From JBDUDR01 sp040002845 (GTDB lineage Bacteria > Actinomycetota > Actinomycetes > Propionibacteriales > Nocardioidaceae), in assembly GCA_040002845.1 (NCBI GenBank), contig JBDUDR010000057.1:1-15159 (forward strand): a DNA stretch of 15,159 bases. The letters are read 5' to 3'. This document shows, piece after piece, positions 6,027 through 14,199 of the stretch. The stretch's first letter is position 1. Each line of letters starts with the position of its first letter. A model generated the notes under the pieces. That model was given only the letters and a program-made list of their open reading frames with translations, did not search any database and was not told where the DNA came from. The translations under genes and the position numbers were made by a program.

Positions 6027-7145
6027 TCACGCGACCACTCGGCCACGCAACACGATCCGGGTCGGCGAGGTGAGCACGTGCAGATCGTCAAGCGGGTTTG
6101 ACTCGTACACCACGAGGTCGGCGGGTGCCCCTTCGTCCAGGTTGGCGTTGAGCCCCAACCATTCCCGGGCTCGCCACGACCCTGCCCCGAGCGCGTCAGC
6201 CGGTGTCAGGCCGTACTCCGCCAGCTTGATCACCTCCCTCGGCAGCAACCCGTGCGGCAGCACGCCCCCGGCATCCGTGCCCGCATAGATCGCCACCCCG
6301 GCCTCGTACGCCGCTCCGATGGTCTCTCGACGGCGTGCGTGCAGGGCGCGCATGTGGTCGGCATAGAGCGGGAACCGGGATTCGCCAGCCGCTGCGTACT
6401 GCGGGAAGTTCTCCAGCTGCAGCACGGTCGGGACCAACGCGACTCCTCGCGCGACCATCGCGTCCACCAGGTCTGCCGAGAGCCCCGTTCCGTGCTCGAT
6501 GCAGTCGATCCCGGAGTGAATCAGGTCCGGCAGCGCATGCTCGCCGAACACGTGGGCAGTCACCCGAGCTCCCGCGTCATGTGCTGCCTCGATCGCTGCC
6601 AGCACTGCCTCGCGGGGCCAGCATGGAGTCAGGTCGCCGGACTCCCGCTCGATCCAGTCGGCCACCAGCTTGACCCAGCCGTCGCCCCGCCTGGCTTCTG
6701 CGGCCGCGTACGCCGGAAGGTCGACCGGCTCGATCTCGTGGGCATAGTTGCGGATATACCGTTTCGTGCGCGCCAGGTGCCGGCCGGCCCGGATGATCCG
6801 GGGCAGATCCAGGCGGTCATCCATCCAGCGGGTGTCGGCGGCCGTCCCCGCATCTCGGACGAGCAGCGCGCCACCGTCTCTGGTGGTCAGAGCCTGCTCC
6901 TCTGCCACGTCGTCGGGAACCGCACCGTTCTCGTCCAGCCCGATGTGGCAATGGGCGTCGACCAGGCCGGGGACGATCCATCCCTCCGCGACCAGCTCTG
7001 CATCCGCCGCAGGCTCGTAGGTCACCCGTCCGTCGACGACGAACAGGTTGTGTTGCTCGCCCTCTGGAAGCACCACTCCGCGCACCGCGATCGGTCGGCT
7101 CGTGGAGGCGAAGGCGGTAGACCTCGGGGCGGGGGCCTGACTCAT
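6027..7145 (-). CDS. Metal-dependent amidohydrolase family protein
   Basis: A 372-aa TIM-barrel amidohydrolase. A small beta-sandwich formed by both ends (about 18-60 and 340-372, ending in DLVVYESNPLDDLHVL) wraps the barrel. Metal ligands are complete: H65 and H67 in GLVDAHCHIG, K159 in GWVKLVADW, H198 in RVTAHVFGE, H218 in CIEHGTGL and D291 in YAGTDAGG. A bridging lysine plus this set fits the imidazolonepropionase / prolidase-like branch, but the substrate cannot be named. No signal peptide is seen, so it is probably cytosolic. ATG at 7145 lacks a clear Shine-Dalgarno and follows ffh by 42 nt. A related amidohydrolase lies next to ffh in mycobacteria (Rv2915c), so the neighbourhood is conserved although a link with SRP or the ribosome is not explained. 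Confidence 0.9.
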   Translation of the reverse strand: MSQAPAPRSTAFASTSRPIAVRGVVLPEGEQHNLFVVDGRVTYEPAADAELVAEGWIVPGLVDAHCHIGLDENGAVPDDVAEEQALTTRDGGALLVRDAGTAADTRWMDDRLDLPRIIRAGRHLARTKRYIRNYAHEIEPVDLPAYAAAEARRGDGWVKLVADWIERESGDLTPCWPREAVLAAIEAAHDAGARVTAHVFGEHALPDLIHSGIDCIEHGTGLSADLVDAMVARGVALVPTVLQLENFPQYAAAGESRFPLYADHMRALHARRRETIGAAYEAGVAIYAGTDAGGVLPHGLLPREVIKLAEYGLTPADALGAGSWRAREWLGLNANLDEGAPADLVVYESNPLDDLHVLTSPTRIVLRGRVVA

Positions 7146-7187
7146 GCGGCCGACGTTAGCGGGTCCAGGTCGAGCTGCCCTGAGCGG

Positions 7188-8750
7188 TCAGCCGGGTGGC
7201 AACAGGTTCCCGAACTCCTCGGGCAGCTCGAAGTCATCAGGCAGATCCTGGGGCCGACGAGACCCGCCGAACGCCGCTGGGACCTCGCCTGGCGCAGTGG
7301 CCTGCTTGAGAGCTTGCTGCTTGGCCTGAGCGGCCCGCTTTGCCGGGTTGCCCGATCCTCGCTTGGCCTTGCCCTTCTTCGCGAGCTGCTTGGACCTGGT
7401 CCGCCTGCCCATCCCGGGGAGCCCTGGCATTCCGGGGAGACCCTGCCCGTTGGCCATCGCCGTCATCATCTTGCGCGCCTCGAAGAACCGGTCCACCAAC
7501 CCGTTCACGTCAGACACCTGCGTGCCGGAGCCGGCGGCGATGCGAGCTCGGCGCGACCCGTCGATCACCTTCGGGTTCGCCCGTTCCGCGGGAGTCATCG
7601 ACAAGATGACCGCCTGGATCCGGTCGATCTCGCGCTCGTCTATGTTGTCGATCTCATTGCGGAACTCGCCCATCCCCGGGAGCATGCCGAAGATCTTGCT
7701 GAGTGAACCCATCTTGCGTACTGCCTGCATCTGCTCCAGGAAGTCGTCGAGGGTGAACTCCGTGCCCCTGCCCTGCAGCTTCGCGGCGGCCGCCGCCGCC
7801 TGGTCGGCGTCGAAGGCCTTCTCCGCGTGCTCGATCAAGGTGAGCATGTCGCCCATACCGAGGATGCGCGACGCCATCCGATCGGGGTGGAACACGTCGA
7901 AGTCGGTGACCTTCTCGCCGTTCGAAGCGAACATCACCTGGCGCCCGGTGACCTGCGCGACCGACAACGCCGCGCCGCCTCGAGCATCACCGTCGAGCTT
8001 GGTGAGTACGACCCCGTCGAAACCGACGCCCTCGAGGAACGCCAGTGCCGTTGTGACGGCATCCTGGCCGATCATCGCGTCGACAACGAACAACGTCTCG
8101 TCGGGGCCGACGGCGTCTCGGATGTTCGCGGCCTGTTGCATCAGCTCTGCGTCGATGCCCAGCCGTCCGGCGGTGTCGACGATCATCACGTCGTGCAGGG
8201 TGCGCTTGGCTTCCTCCAGAGCGCGCCGCGCGACGTCGACCGGATCCCCAACGCCGTTGCCCGGCTCCGGAGCGAACACCGTGACACCGGCCTGATCCCC
8301 CACCACCTGCAGCTGCGCGACCGCGTTGGGGCGTTGCAAGTCGGCAGCGACGAGCATCGGGGAGTTGCCACGCTCCTTGAGCCAGCGCCCCAGCTTGGCC
8401 GCCAAGCTGGTCTTCCCGGACCCCTGCAGCCCAGCGAGCATGATGACCGTAGGCGGACGCTTGGCGAAACGCAGCCGCCTGGTCTCACCACCGAGGATCG
8501 TGACGAGCTCTTCGTTGACGATCTTGATGACCTGCTGTGCGGGGTTGAGCGACTGGCTGACCTCGGCGCCCAGCGCGCGCTCCTTGATCGCCGCGATGAA
8601 CTCGCGCACCGCAGGCAGCGCAACATCGGCCTCGAGCAGGGCGATCCGGATCTCGCGACACGTCGCATCGATGTCCGACTCGGACAGCCGGCCCTTGCCG
8701 CGCAGCGTCTTGAACGTCGCGGCCAGTCGGTCTTGCAGGGTGGCGAACAC
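7188..8750 (-). CDS. ffh: Signal recognition particle GTPase Ffh (SRP54)
   Basis: A 520-aa Ffh, which binds signal sequences on nascent chains with 4.5S/SRP RNA and docks on FtsY. The N domain is 1-95; the G domain has GLQGSGKTS (107-115), DLQRPNAVAQL (137-147), DTAGRLGID (192-200) and TKLDGDARGG (250-259). The methionine-rich M domain (about 300-445) shows KMGSLSKIFGMLPGMG, MTPAERANPKVID and SRRARIAAGSGTQVSDVN, the SRP-RNA-binding part. After GLPGMPGLPGMGRR comes a basic Lys/Arg/Ala linker and an unusual acidic end (DLPDDFELPEEFGNLLPPG). Start is GTG at 8750 with GAGG about 10 nt upstream. It lies 63 nt after glnD. Confidence 0.97.
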   Translation of the reverse strand: MFATLQDRLAATFKTLRGKGRLSESDIDATCREIRIALLEADVALPAVREFIAAIKERALGAEVSQSLNPAQQVIKIVNEELVTILGGETRRLRFAKRPPTVIMLAGLQGSGKTSLAAKLGRWLKERGNSPMLVAADLQRPNAVAQLQVVGDQAGVTVFAPEPGNGVGDPVDVARRALEEAKRTLHDVMIVDTAGRLGIDAELMQQAANIRDAVGPDETLFVVDAMIGQDAVTTALAFLEGVGFDGVVLTKLDGDARGGAALSVAQVTGRQVMFASNGEKVTDFDVFHPDRMASRILGMGDMLTLIEHAEKAFDADQAAAAAAKLQGRGTEFTLDDFLEQMQAVRKMGSLSKIFGMLPGMGEFRNEIDNIDEREIDRIQAVILSMTPAERANPKVIDGSRRARIAAGSGTQVSDVNGLVDRFFEARKMMTAMANGQGLPGMPGLPGMGRRTRSKQLAKKGKAKRGSGNPAKRAAQAKQQALKQATAPGEVPAAFGGSRRPQDLPDDFELPEEFGNLLPPG

Positions 8751-8813
8751 AGGTGGTGGAGTCCTCGCGTCAGCGAACGGGTGTCTCCAACAGGGTAGTC
8801 CGGCTGCGCAAGG

Positions 8814-11078
8814 TCACCCCTCCACGAGGCCCGATCGAAGAGCAGGTAGCAAGATCTCGAGGTCCGACTCATCCAGCGGAGCGCCGCAGCTGTCGCAGAC
8901 GTAGAAGACGTCCACGGCCTGGGGTCCGACGGTGTCCAGATGCGCTGACCGCACGTCGACGGCGTGCTGCTCGAGAATGCGGCAGATGTCGTGCAGCAGG
9001 CCCGGCCGGTCGCCGGCGCGCACCTCCAGCACTGTCGCCCGGTGCGAGGCGCCCTCTCGAACGAACACGTTCGGCGCCAGCTGCGGTCTCCCCGTCGGAA
9101 GGCTGTTGAGCCGACTCCCGCGAACACCCTGCAGGGAGAGCCTGATCACGTCGCGCAGCCGGGTTGCGTCGATCTCGGTCGTGACCACCTGCCAGGTGGA
9201 AGCGCCCACCCCCCGATGCGTGCGCACATCCGCCCGCCGTACCTGGAGGCTCAACAGGGCGAGGCCGCCGGCGACCGCCGACAGCAACCCGGTGCGGTCC
9301 GGAGCCGCGAACTCGATGGTCGCGACCTCGCCGTCATGAACCACGTCGAGCAGGAAGTCGCCGGTGACACGGGGAACCGGGCGGGCACGCCGACTGCGCT
9401 CGATCAACGGCGTCGGTCCCAGCTCGATGCGCACCCGGTGCACGAGATCAGCGAGCAGCCGCCGCCGCCAGTCGGTCCATGCCAACGATCCGGTGGCTCG
9501 GGCGTCGGCCTCGGTAAGCGCAGCCAACAGGTCGAGTCGTGAGCGAGTACGCACGACATCGGCCACCTGTCGAGTCGTACTCGGATCTGCCAGGTCACGC
9601 CGGGTTGCGGTCTCGATCAGCAGCAGATGGTGGCGTACCAGCATGGCGACGGTCGCCGCGTCACCGCTGTCGTAACCGAACCGGCCGCCGACGTCCCACG
9701 CAATGACCTCTCCCAGCTCGCTGTGGTCGCCGTGCCGACCCTTGCCGATGTCGTGCAGCAGGGCGGCCGTGAGCAACAGGTCGGGCCGAGCCACTGCGCG
9801 GACCAGCGAAGCTGCCTCCACACACGTCTGGATCTGATGCCGGTCGACGGTGTGCCGGTGGACCGGAGACTGGGGAGCCAGTGATCGGACGGTGGCCCAC
9901 TCGGGCAACAGCTGCTCGATCGCGCCGGCCTGGTCCAGCGTCTCCCACACCTGGACGAGCGCCGGACCGGCAGCGAGCAGCCGGGTGAGCAGATGGCGCG
10001 CCTCGAACGGCCACGGCACCGGCATCGGTGGGCACTCACGAGCCAGCGTGACGGCAGACACCGGCGACAGCATGACGTCCTGCTCAGCTGCCGCGACCGC
10101 CGCCCTGAGCGGCAGCAGCGGATCGCGAGCGGGCCGAGCGTTCGCCGCGAGCACGATCTCCCCATCCTGTTCCGCGACCCCGGCGGCCACGATCACGTGT
10201 ACCGGGCCCCGCGCAGCGCGCGGGCGCGGTGTGGCCAGCGCGTGCTCCGCCCGTCGCCAGGTCAGGTCGGACAGGTGCGCTATGCGGCGGCCGGCCTCGG
10301 TGACCCGCAGGCGCAACGAGTCGCGTGTCTCCCCACCCAAGATGACCGCGACCTCGTCGAGATATTCCGGTCGGAGCCGGTCGCTGGCCCGGTTCGACAC
10401 CAGGTGCAGCGCGTCGCGAACATCCAGCAGAGTGGCTCGCAGGCGATCGAGCTCGGCATGTGGCACGTCTACCAGCCAGCAGGCGACCAGCGCGCGCAGC
10501 GTGGTGACGTCTCGAAGACCGCCCTTGGCTTCCTTGAGGTCGGGAACGACCAGGTGGGCTAGATCGCCGACCAACCGCCAGCGATCGCGAGACAACGAGG
10601 CCAGCTCCGGAACGCGCTCCCTGGCTTGCCGCCGCCACTGGGTCAGCAGTCGAGACCTCAGCTCCAATGTCAACGCTCCGTCGCCCGCGACGTGCCGGGC
10701 GTCGAGAAAGCCCATCGCGACCCGCGGGTCGGAGCCGGCGGCCGACGCAGCCCCGTCCAGCGAGCGAACGGAGTGGTCCAGGCGGTAGCCCTCGTCCCAC
10801 ACGGGGTACCAGATCTTCTCCGCCAGCTGCGCCGTCGAAGACTCATCCAGATCCGGTCCGTGCACCAGCACGACGTCCAGGTCGCTGTGCGGCGACAACT
10901 CACTGCGCCCGTAGCCGCCGACCGCGACCAGGCTGAGACGGGAGCCAGCCACCCCGGCGTCACGAGTTGCTGAGGCGAAGAGCTCGCCCAGGCGCTCGTC
11001 GGCCCGGGCGGCTTTCTCCTTGCGCTGCCGAACGAGCTCACGTCGCCGCTCGGTGGGTGAGCCCGCCAGCGCGCTCAT
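8814..11078 (-). CDS. glnD: PII-modifying nucleotidyltransferase (GlnD)
   Basis: A 754-aa GlnD, which modifies and demodifies the T-loop tyrosine of PII in response to nitrogen status; actinobacterial members are known to adenylylate rather than uridylylate. The nucleotidyltransferase site is VAVGGYGRSELSPHSDLDVV (51-70; D66 and D68 bind metal). DLKEAKGGLRD (180-190) is the family linker. The HD hydrolase domain has HRHTVDRHQIQTCV (407-420) and ALLHDIGKGRHGDHSELG (439-456; H442-D443). Two ACT domains, the glutamine sensors, follow: IEFAAPDRTGLLSAV (588-602) and LEVRAGDRPGLLHDI (684-698). All key residues are present. ATG at 11078 has GAGGGGA 7 nt upstream. It lies 44 nt after glnB, the gene for its substrate, and closes the amt-glnB-glnD operon. 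Confidence 0.96.
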   Translation of the reverse strand: MSALAGSPTERRRELVRQRKEKAARADERLGELFASATRDAGVAGSRLSLVAVGGYGRSELSPHSDLDVVLVHGPDLDESSTAQLAEKIWYPVWDEGYRLDHSVRSLDGAASAAGSDPRVAMGFLDARHVAGDGALTLELRSRLLTQWRRQARERVPELASLSRDRWRLVGDLAHLVVPDLKEAKGGLRDVTTLRALVACWLVDVPHAELDRLRATLLDVRDALHLVSNRASDRLRPEYLDEVAVILGGETRDSLRLRVTEAGRRIAHLSDLTWRRAEHALATPRPRAARGPVHVIVAAGVAEQDGEIVLAANARPARDPLLPLRAAVAAAEQDVMLSPVSAVTLARECPPMPVPWPFEARHLLTRLLAAGPALVQVWETLDQAGAIEQLLPEWATVRSLAPQSPVHRHTVDRHQIQTCVEAASLVRAVARPDLLLTAALLHDIGKGRHGDHSELGEVIAWDVGGRFGYDSGDAATVAMLVRHHLLLIETATRRDLADPSTTRQVADVVRTRSRLDLLAALTEADARATGSLAWTDWRRRLLADLVHRVRIELGPTPLIERSRRARPVPRVTGDFLLDVVHDGEVATIEFAAPDRTGLLSAVAGGLALLSLQVRRADVRTHRGVGASTWQVVTTEIDATRLRDVIRLSLQGVRGSRLNSLPTGRPQLAPNVFVREGASHRATVLEVRAGDRPGLLHDICRILEQHAVDVRSAHLDTVGPQAVDVFYVCDSCGAPLDESDLEILLPALRSGLVEG

Positions 11079-11122
11079 GACCGTCCCCTCGTGTCGTACC
11101 CGGGTCTGCTGCTGGTGCCAGA

Positions 11123-11461
11123 TCAGATCGCGGCGGCGTCCCGCTCGCCGGTGCGTACCCGGATGATGCCGTCCACCGGCACCATCCAGACCTTGCCGTC
11201 GCCGATCCGCCCGGTGGCCGCGCTCTTGACGATGATGTCCATGACGTCGGGGGCGTCGTTCTCGTCCACGAGCACCTCCAGCCGCACCTTGGGCACCAGG
11301 GCCACGTCGTACTCCGCGCCGCGATAGACCTCGGTGTGGCCCTTCTGCCGTCCGAACCCGCTGGCCTCGGTCACCGTCATCCCGGTGATTCCAAAAGCCT
11401 CGAGAGCCGCGCGCACATCCTCCAGCTTGTGTGGCTTGATGACCGCCGTGATGAGCTTCAT
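11123..11461 (-). CDS. glnB: PII nitrogen-regulatory protein (GlnB/GlnK)
   Basis: A 112-aa PII protein, the trimeric sensor of 2-oxoglutarate, ATP and ADP. It begins MKLITAVIKPHKLEDVRAAL. The T-loop shows GFGRQKGHTEVYRGAEYDV (35-53) with the modifiable Y51, and the nucleotide-binding B-loop is TGRIGDGKVWM (83-93). The C-loop VRTGERDAAAI is also standard. It likely binds and blocks the Amt channel when nitrogen is plentiful, and is released after GlnD modifies Y51; this is family knowledge. ATG at 11461 overlaps the amt stop as ATGA (11458-11461), with GAGGAGA about 10 nt upstream inside amt, so amt and glnB are coupled and likely made in fixed ratio. Because it is linked to amt, it could equally be called glnK. 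Confidence 0.97.
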   Translation of the reverse strand: MKLITAVIKPHKLEDVRAALEAFGITGMTVTEASGFGRQKGHTEVYRGAEYDVALVPKVRLEVLVDENDAPDVMDIIVKSAATGRIGDGKVWMVPVDGIIRVRTGERDAAAI

Positions 11462-12804
11462 GCCGTCACACTCTCCTCGGTCGTACGTTCCTCAGAGGTC
11501 TGGCCATGCCCCGCCGCACCCGCCGGGACCAGCGCATACGGACCACCCTGCGCAGGCTGGAGGTCATAGCCGGTCTCTGCGTGCTCGGCCAGGTCGATGC
11601 CGGCCGTCTCGTCGTCCGCGGTGACCCGGAAGCCCATCACCTTGTCGATGACCGTGCCGATCACGTACGCCATTACGAACGAGTAGGAGCCGACGGCCAG
11701 CACGGCGACGACCTGCTTGCCAAGCAGGCTCGCACCGCCGCCGTACAGAAGTCCATCCAGCCCGTAGTAGGAGTTCTTGACCGCCAGGAAGCCGATCAAG
11801 ATCGACCCCACTGCTCCGCCGACAAGGTGAACACCCACGACGTCGAGCGAGTCGTCCACGCCGAACCGCCATTTGATGGTCACGGCGACTGCGCAGGCCG
11901 CGCCCGCCAGCACGCCCAGCAGGATCGCTCCGATGGGCGATAGGGCCGCACAAGCAGGCGTGATCGCGACCAGCCCCGCAACCGCGCCGGAGGCGGCGCC
12001 GAGCGTGGTCGCGTGGCCATCGCGGAGGCGCTCTACGATCAACCATCCGAGCACGCCGGCGGCGGTAGCGACCTGGGTGTTGACAAAGGCGAGCGCGGCG
12101 TCACCGCTGGCGGCACCTGCGGACCCGGCGTTGAAACCGAACCAGCCAAACCACAGCAGTGCGGCGCCCAGAAGTACGAACGGCACGTTGTGCGGGCGCA
12201 TCGGGTCCCGTTTCCAGCCCACCCGCTTGCCGAGCACGAAGGCGAGGGCAAGCCCGGCGGCTCCCGCGTTCACGTGAACGGCGGTACCACCCGCGAAGTC
12301 GACAACACCCCACCTGGCCAGCCAGCCGGCACCCGAGCCGTCGGCCGTACCGAAGTCGAACACCCAGTGCGCCACCGGGAAGTAGACCAGTGTGGTCCAG
12401 GCCAGGACGAAGACGATCCACGCGCCGAACCTCGCTCGATCCGCGATGGCGCCGCTGACCAGGGCCGGTGTGATGATCGCGAACATCATCTGGAACACCA
12501 CGAACGCCAAGGCCGGGATCGTGAGCTGCGCCCCGTTGACGGCGATCTGGTCGTACATGCCCTCGAGCCCGAGGTCGGAGAAACCTCCGACGAACCCGTT
12601 CCCGCTGCCGTGGCCGAAGGCGAGCGAGTAGCCGTAGAGCACCCACATCACGGACACGACTGCGATCGTGATGGTGCTCATCATCATCATGTTCAGGACG
12701 CTCTTGGAGCGCGTCATGCCGCCGTAGAAGAACGCCAGTCCGGGGGTCATCAACAAGACCAGGGCGCTGCTCGCCAGCACCCAAGCGGTATCACCGGAAT
12801 TCAT
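11458..12804 (-). CDS. amt: Ammonium transporter (Amt/MEP/Rh family)
   Basis: A 448-aa ammonium channel with about 11 transmembrane segments. The twin pore histidines are H177 (GGTAVHVNAGAAGLA) and H326 (DVVGVHLVGGAVGS). Other signatures are the N-terminal LMTPGLAFFYGGMTRSKSVL (18-37), VFQMMFAIITPALVSGAIADR (Phe gate near F104/F108) and GFNAGSAGAA. A cytosolic tail after about residue 385 contains the actinobacterial pattern GIDLAEHAETGYDL, expected to contact the PII T-loop, then a polar end. ATG at 12804 has GAGGAGA 8 nt upstream. The 210-bp region upstream separates it from ftsY and carries a GlnR-like site. It is the first gene of amt-glnB-glnD. Confidence 0.97.
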   Translation of the reverse strand: MNSGDTAWVLASSALVLLMTPGLAFFYGGMTRSKSVLNMMMMSTITIAVVSVMWVLYGYSLAFGHGSGNGFVGGFSDLGLEGMYDQIAVNGAQLTIPALAFVVFQMMFAIITPALVSGAIADRARFGAWIVFVLAWTTLVYFPVAHWVFDFGTADGSGAGWLARWGVVDFAGGTAVHVNAGAAGLALAFVLGKRVGWKRDPMRPHNVPFVLLGAALLWFGWFGFNAGSAGAASGDAALAFVNTQVATAAGVLGWLIVERLRDGHATTLGAASGAVAGLVAITPACAALSPIGAILLGVLAGAACAVAVTIKWRFGVDDSLDVVGVHLVGGAVGSILIGFLAVKNSYYGLDGLLYGGGASLLGKQVVAVLAVGSYSFVMAYVIGTVIDKVMGFRVTADDETAGIDLAEHAETGYDLQPAQGGPYALVPAGAAGHGQTSEERTTEESVTA

Positions 12805-12905
12805 CGCGACGATCTCCTCGCTGACCAGGGTTCACGCCGCCCACGTGAGACCACGATGTCGAGCCGCGGGCGACGTCCTACTTGCGCAGAGTCTGGGCGG
12901 GCGAG

Positions 12906-12943
12906 GTTTCAACCGACGCCGCCGTAGGTTGCGGCTTCGTGAC
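12906..12943 (-). promoter_or_regulatory. Possible GlnR operator upstream of amt
   Basis: On the minus strand GTCAC (12943-12939), six bases, GCAAC (12932-12928) fits the a-box/b-box pattern GTnAC-n6-GAAAC of the nitrogen regulator GlnR with one mismatch. A third box, GAAAC (12910-12906), lies in the same 11-bp register, though the box between them (12921-12917) does not match. Another GTAAC (12963-12959) lies upstream but out of register by two bases. amt-glnB-glnD is a standard GlnR target in actinomycetes, which supports the call; the match itself is imperfect. No clear -35/-10 pair is seen downstream. The whole gap is 12805-13014. Confidence 0.35.
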
Positions 12944-12987
12944 ACCTGACGAGACTGTGTTACGAGTGTGTGAAATAGGGAGCCAGG

Positions 12988-13017
12988 GCCGCCGCCAGCC
13001 GCCGTCAGCCGCCGTCA
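12988..13017 (-). repeat. Three tandem 10-bp repeats at the ftsY stop codon
   Basis: Three consecutive decamers on the plus strand, GCCGCCGCCA, GCCGCCGTCA and GCCGCCGTCA, run from 12988 to 13017, with a partial fourth unit (GCCGTCG) reaching into the last codons of ftsY. The last full unit ends with the ftsY stop codon (13015-13017). The 10-bp period is out of phase with codons. No complementary arm makes it a terminator. It looks like slippage at the gene end, but could be a binding array. Confidence 0.6.
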
Positions 13018-14154
13018 GCCGTCGCCCAACAACGCGTCGACGAACGCTTCGGAGTCGAAGGGCGCGAGGTCGTCGGGGCCTTCACCAAGGCCCACCAGCT
13101 TGACGGGCACGCCCAGCTCACGTTGCACAGCGATCACGATGCCCCCCTTGGCGGTTCCGTCGAGCTTGGTCAAGGCGATGCCCGTGATGTCGATGACGTC
13201 TGCGAACACCTTCGCCTGGGTCAGTCCGTTCTGCCCGGTGGTGGCATCGAGCACGAGCAGTACCTCGGTCACCGGGGCCTGCTTCTCCACCACTCGTTTG
13301 ACCTTGCCGAGCTCGTCCATCAGGCCGGTCTTGGTATGCAGCCGTCCGGCCGTGTCGACCAGTACGGTGTCGACCTCCTGGTCCACCCCGGCCCTGACGG
13401 CGTCGAACGCAACACTCGCCGGATCACTCCCTTCGGCCCCGCGGACCGTCGGCACGCCGACGCGTTGCCCCCAGGTCTGGAGCTGATCGGCGGCCGCAGC
13501 CCGGAAGGTGTCGGCAGCCGCGAGCAGCACATCCTTGTCCTCAGCCACCAGAACCCGGGCTAGCTTTCCGACCGTGGTGGTCTTGCCGGTGCCATTGACG
13601 CCGACCACCAACACAACTGCCGGCAGATCGTCGTGTCGGTCAATGGCCAGGTCTCGGCCCAGTCCGGCGTCGACCAGCGAGACCAGCTCCTCGCGAAGTA
13701 CGGCGCGGGCCGCCTCCGGGGACCCGATGCCCTCGATCCGGACCCGGTCCCGCAGCCGGTTGACCAGCTCATCCGTCGGCACCACACCTACGTCCGCCAG
13801 GAGCAGGATGTCCTCGACGCCTTGCCAGGTGTCCTCATCGATGCGATCGCGACTGAGCAGCGCGAGCAGACCACGACCGAGCGTGCTCTGGGATCGCGCG
13901 AGTCGCCCGCGTAGCCGTACCAGTCGCCCGTCGACCGGTTCCGGACGCTCCCCGACCAGGACCGCGCCAGCCTCGAGGCGCGGTTCGAGACGGTCGGCGT
14001 CTTCGATGACCGGGGGGGCCGGTCCGGTCGGCCTACTCGGCCGCTCGACCCGGGATCGGGCGGCCCGTCGAGTGCGCGTCACAAGGCCGAGGACAGCGCC
14101 CGCGACTACCGCCAGGGCCGCCAGGACCACAACGACAGTCAGTAGGACACCCAT
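13015..14154 (-). CDS. ftsY: Signal recognition particle receptor FtsY
   Basis: A 379-aa FtsY, the membrane-bound GTPase that receives SRP-ribosome complexes. It starts with a hydrophobic segment (about 3-25), an actinobacterial trait that anchors the protein, followed by a basic and Pro-rich linker (27-75). The N domain spans about 85-170 and the G domain has VVGVNGTGKTTTVGKLA (183-199), ADTFRAAAADQLQTW (214-228), DTAGRLHTK (267-275), TKLDGTAKGG (329-338) and GEGPDDLAPFD (357-367). ATG at 14154 uses AAGGA 9 nt upstream, which lies in a strong hairpin. A small membrane ORF ends 45 nt upstream. In M. tuberculosis, smc precedes ftsY; no smc is seen here. amt follows after 210 bp. Confidence 0.97.
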   Translation of the reverse strand: MGVLLTVVVVLAALAVVAGAVLGLVTRTRRAARSRVERPSRPTGPAPPVIEDADRLEPRLEAGAVLVGERPEPVDGRLVRLRGRLARSQSTLGRGLLALLSRDRIDEDTWQGVEDILLLADVGVVPTDELVNRLRDRVRIEGIGSPEAARAVLREELVSLVDAGLGRDLAIDRHDDLPAVVLVVGVNGTGKTTTVGKLARVLVAEDKDVLLAAADTFRAAAADQLQTWGQRVGVPTVRGAEGSDPASVAFDAVRAGVDQEVDTVLVDTAGRLHTKTGLMDELGKVKRVVEKQAPVTEVLLVLDATTGQNGLTQAKVFADVIDITGIALTKLDGTAKGGIVIAVQRELGVPVKLVGLGEGPDDLAPFDSEAFVDALLGDG

Positions 14155-14158
14155 GATT

Positions 14159-14193
14159 GCTCATCCTTGCACCGGGCGTCCGGCGCGATGAGC
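14159..14193 (-). promoter_or_regulatory. Long hairpin covering the ftsY ribosome-binding site
   Basis: In the minus-strand RNA GCUCAUC (14193-14187) pairs with GAUGAGC (14165-14159), and GCGCCGG (14186-14180) pairs with CCGGUGC (14175-14169) around an ACGC loop. This gives 14 bp with a single G-U pair and a 3-nt bulge, AAG (14168-14166). The bulge plus the next stem bases form the ftsY Shine-Dalgarno AAGGA. The hairpin starts 6 nt after the upstream small ORF's stop and ends 4 nt before the ftsY AUG. There is no U-tract, so it is not a standard terminator. Translational control or coupling is inference. Confidence 0.5.
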
Positions 14194-14199
14194 CAGGGA

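Noticed and set aside
6252..7706. Long plus-strand open frame (484 codons)
   Set aside because: Antisense to the amidohydrolase and ffh, whose motifs are complete; no domain or start signal of its own.
7827..8798. Plus-strand open frame of 323 codons opposite ffh
   Set aside because: Antisense shadow of the conserved SRP GTPase; composition unlike a real protein.
12013..12927. Plus-strand open frame of 304 codons opposite amt
   Set aside because: His/Arg/Asp-rich shadow of a membrane-protein gene; no family resemblance.
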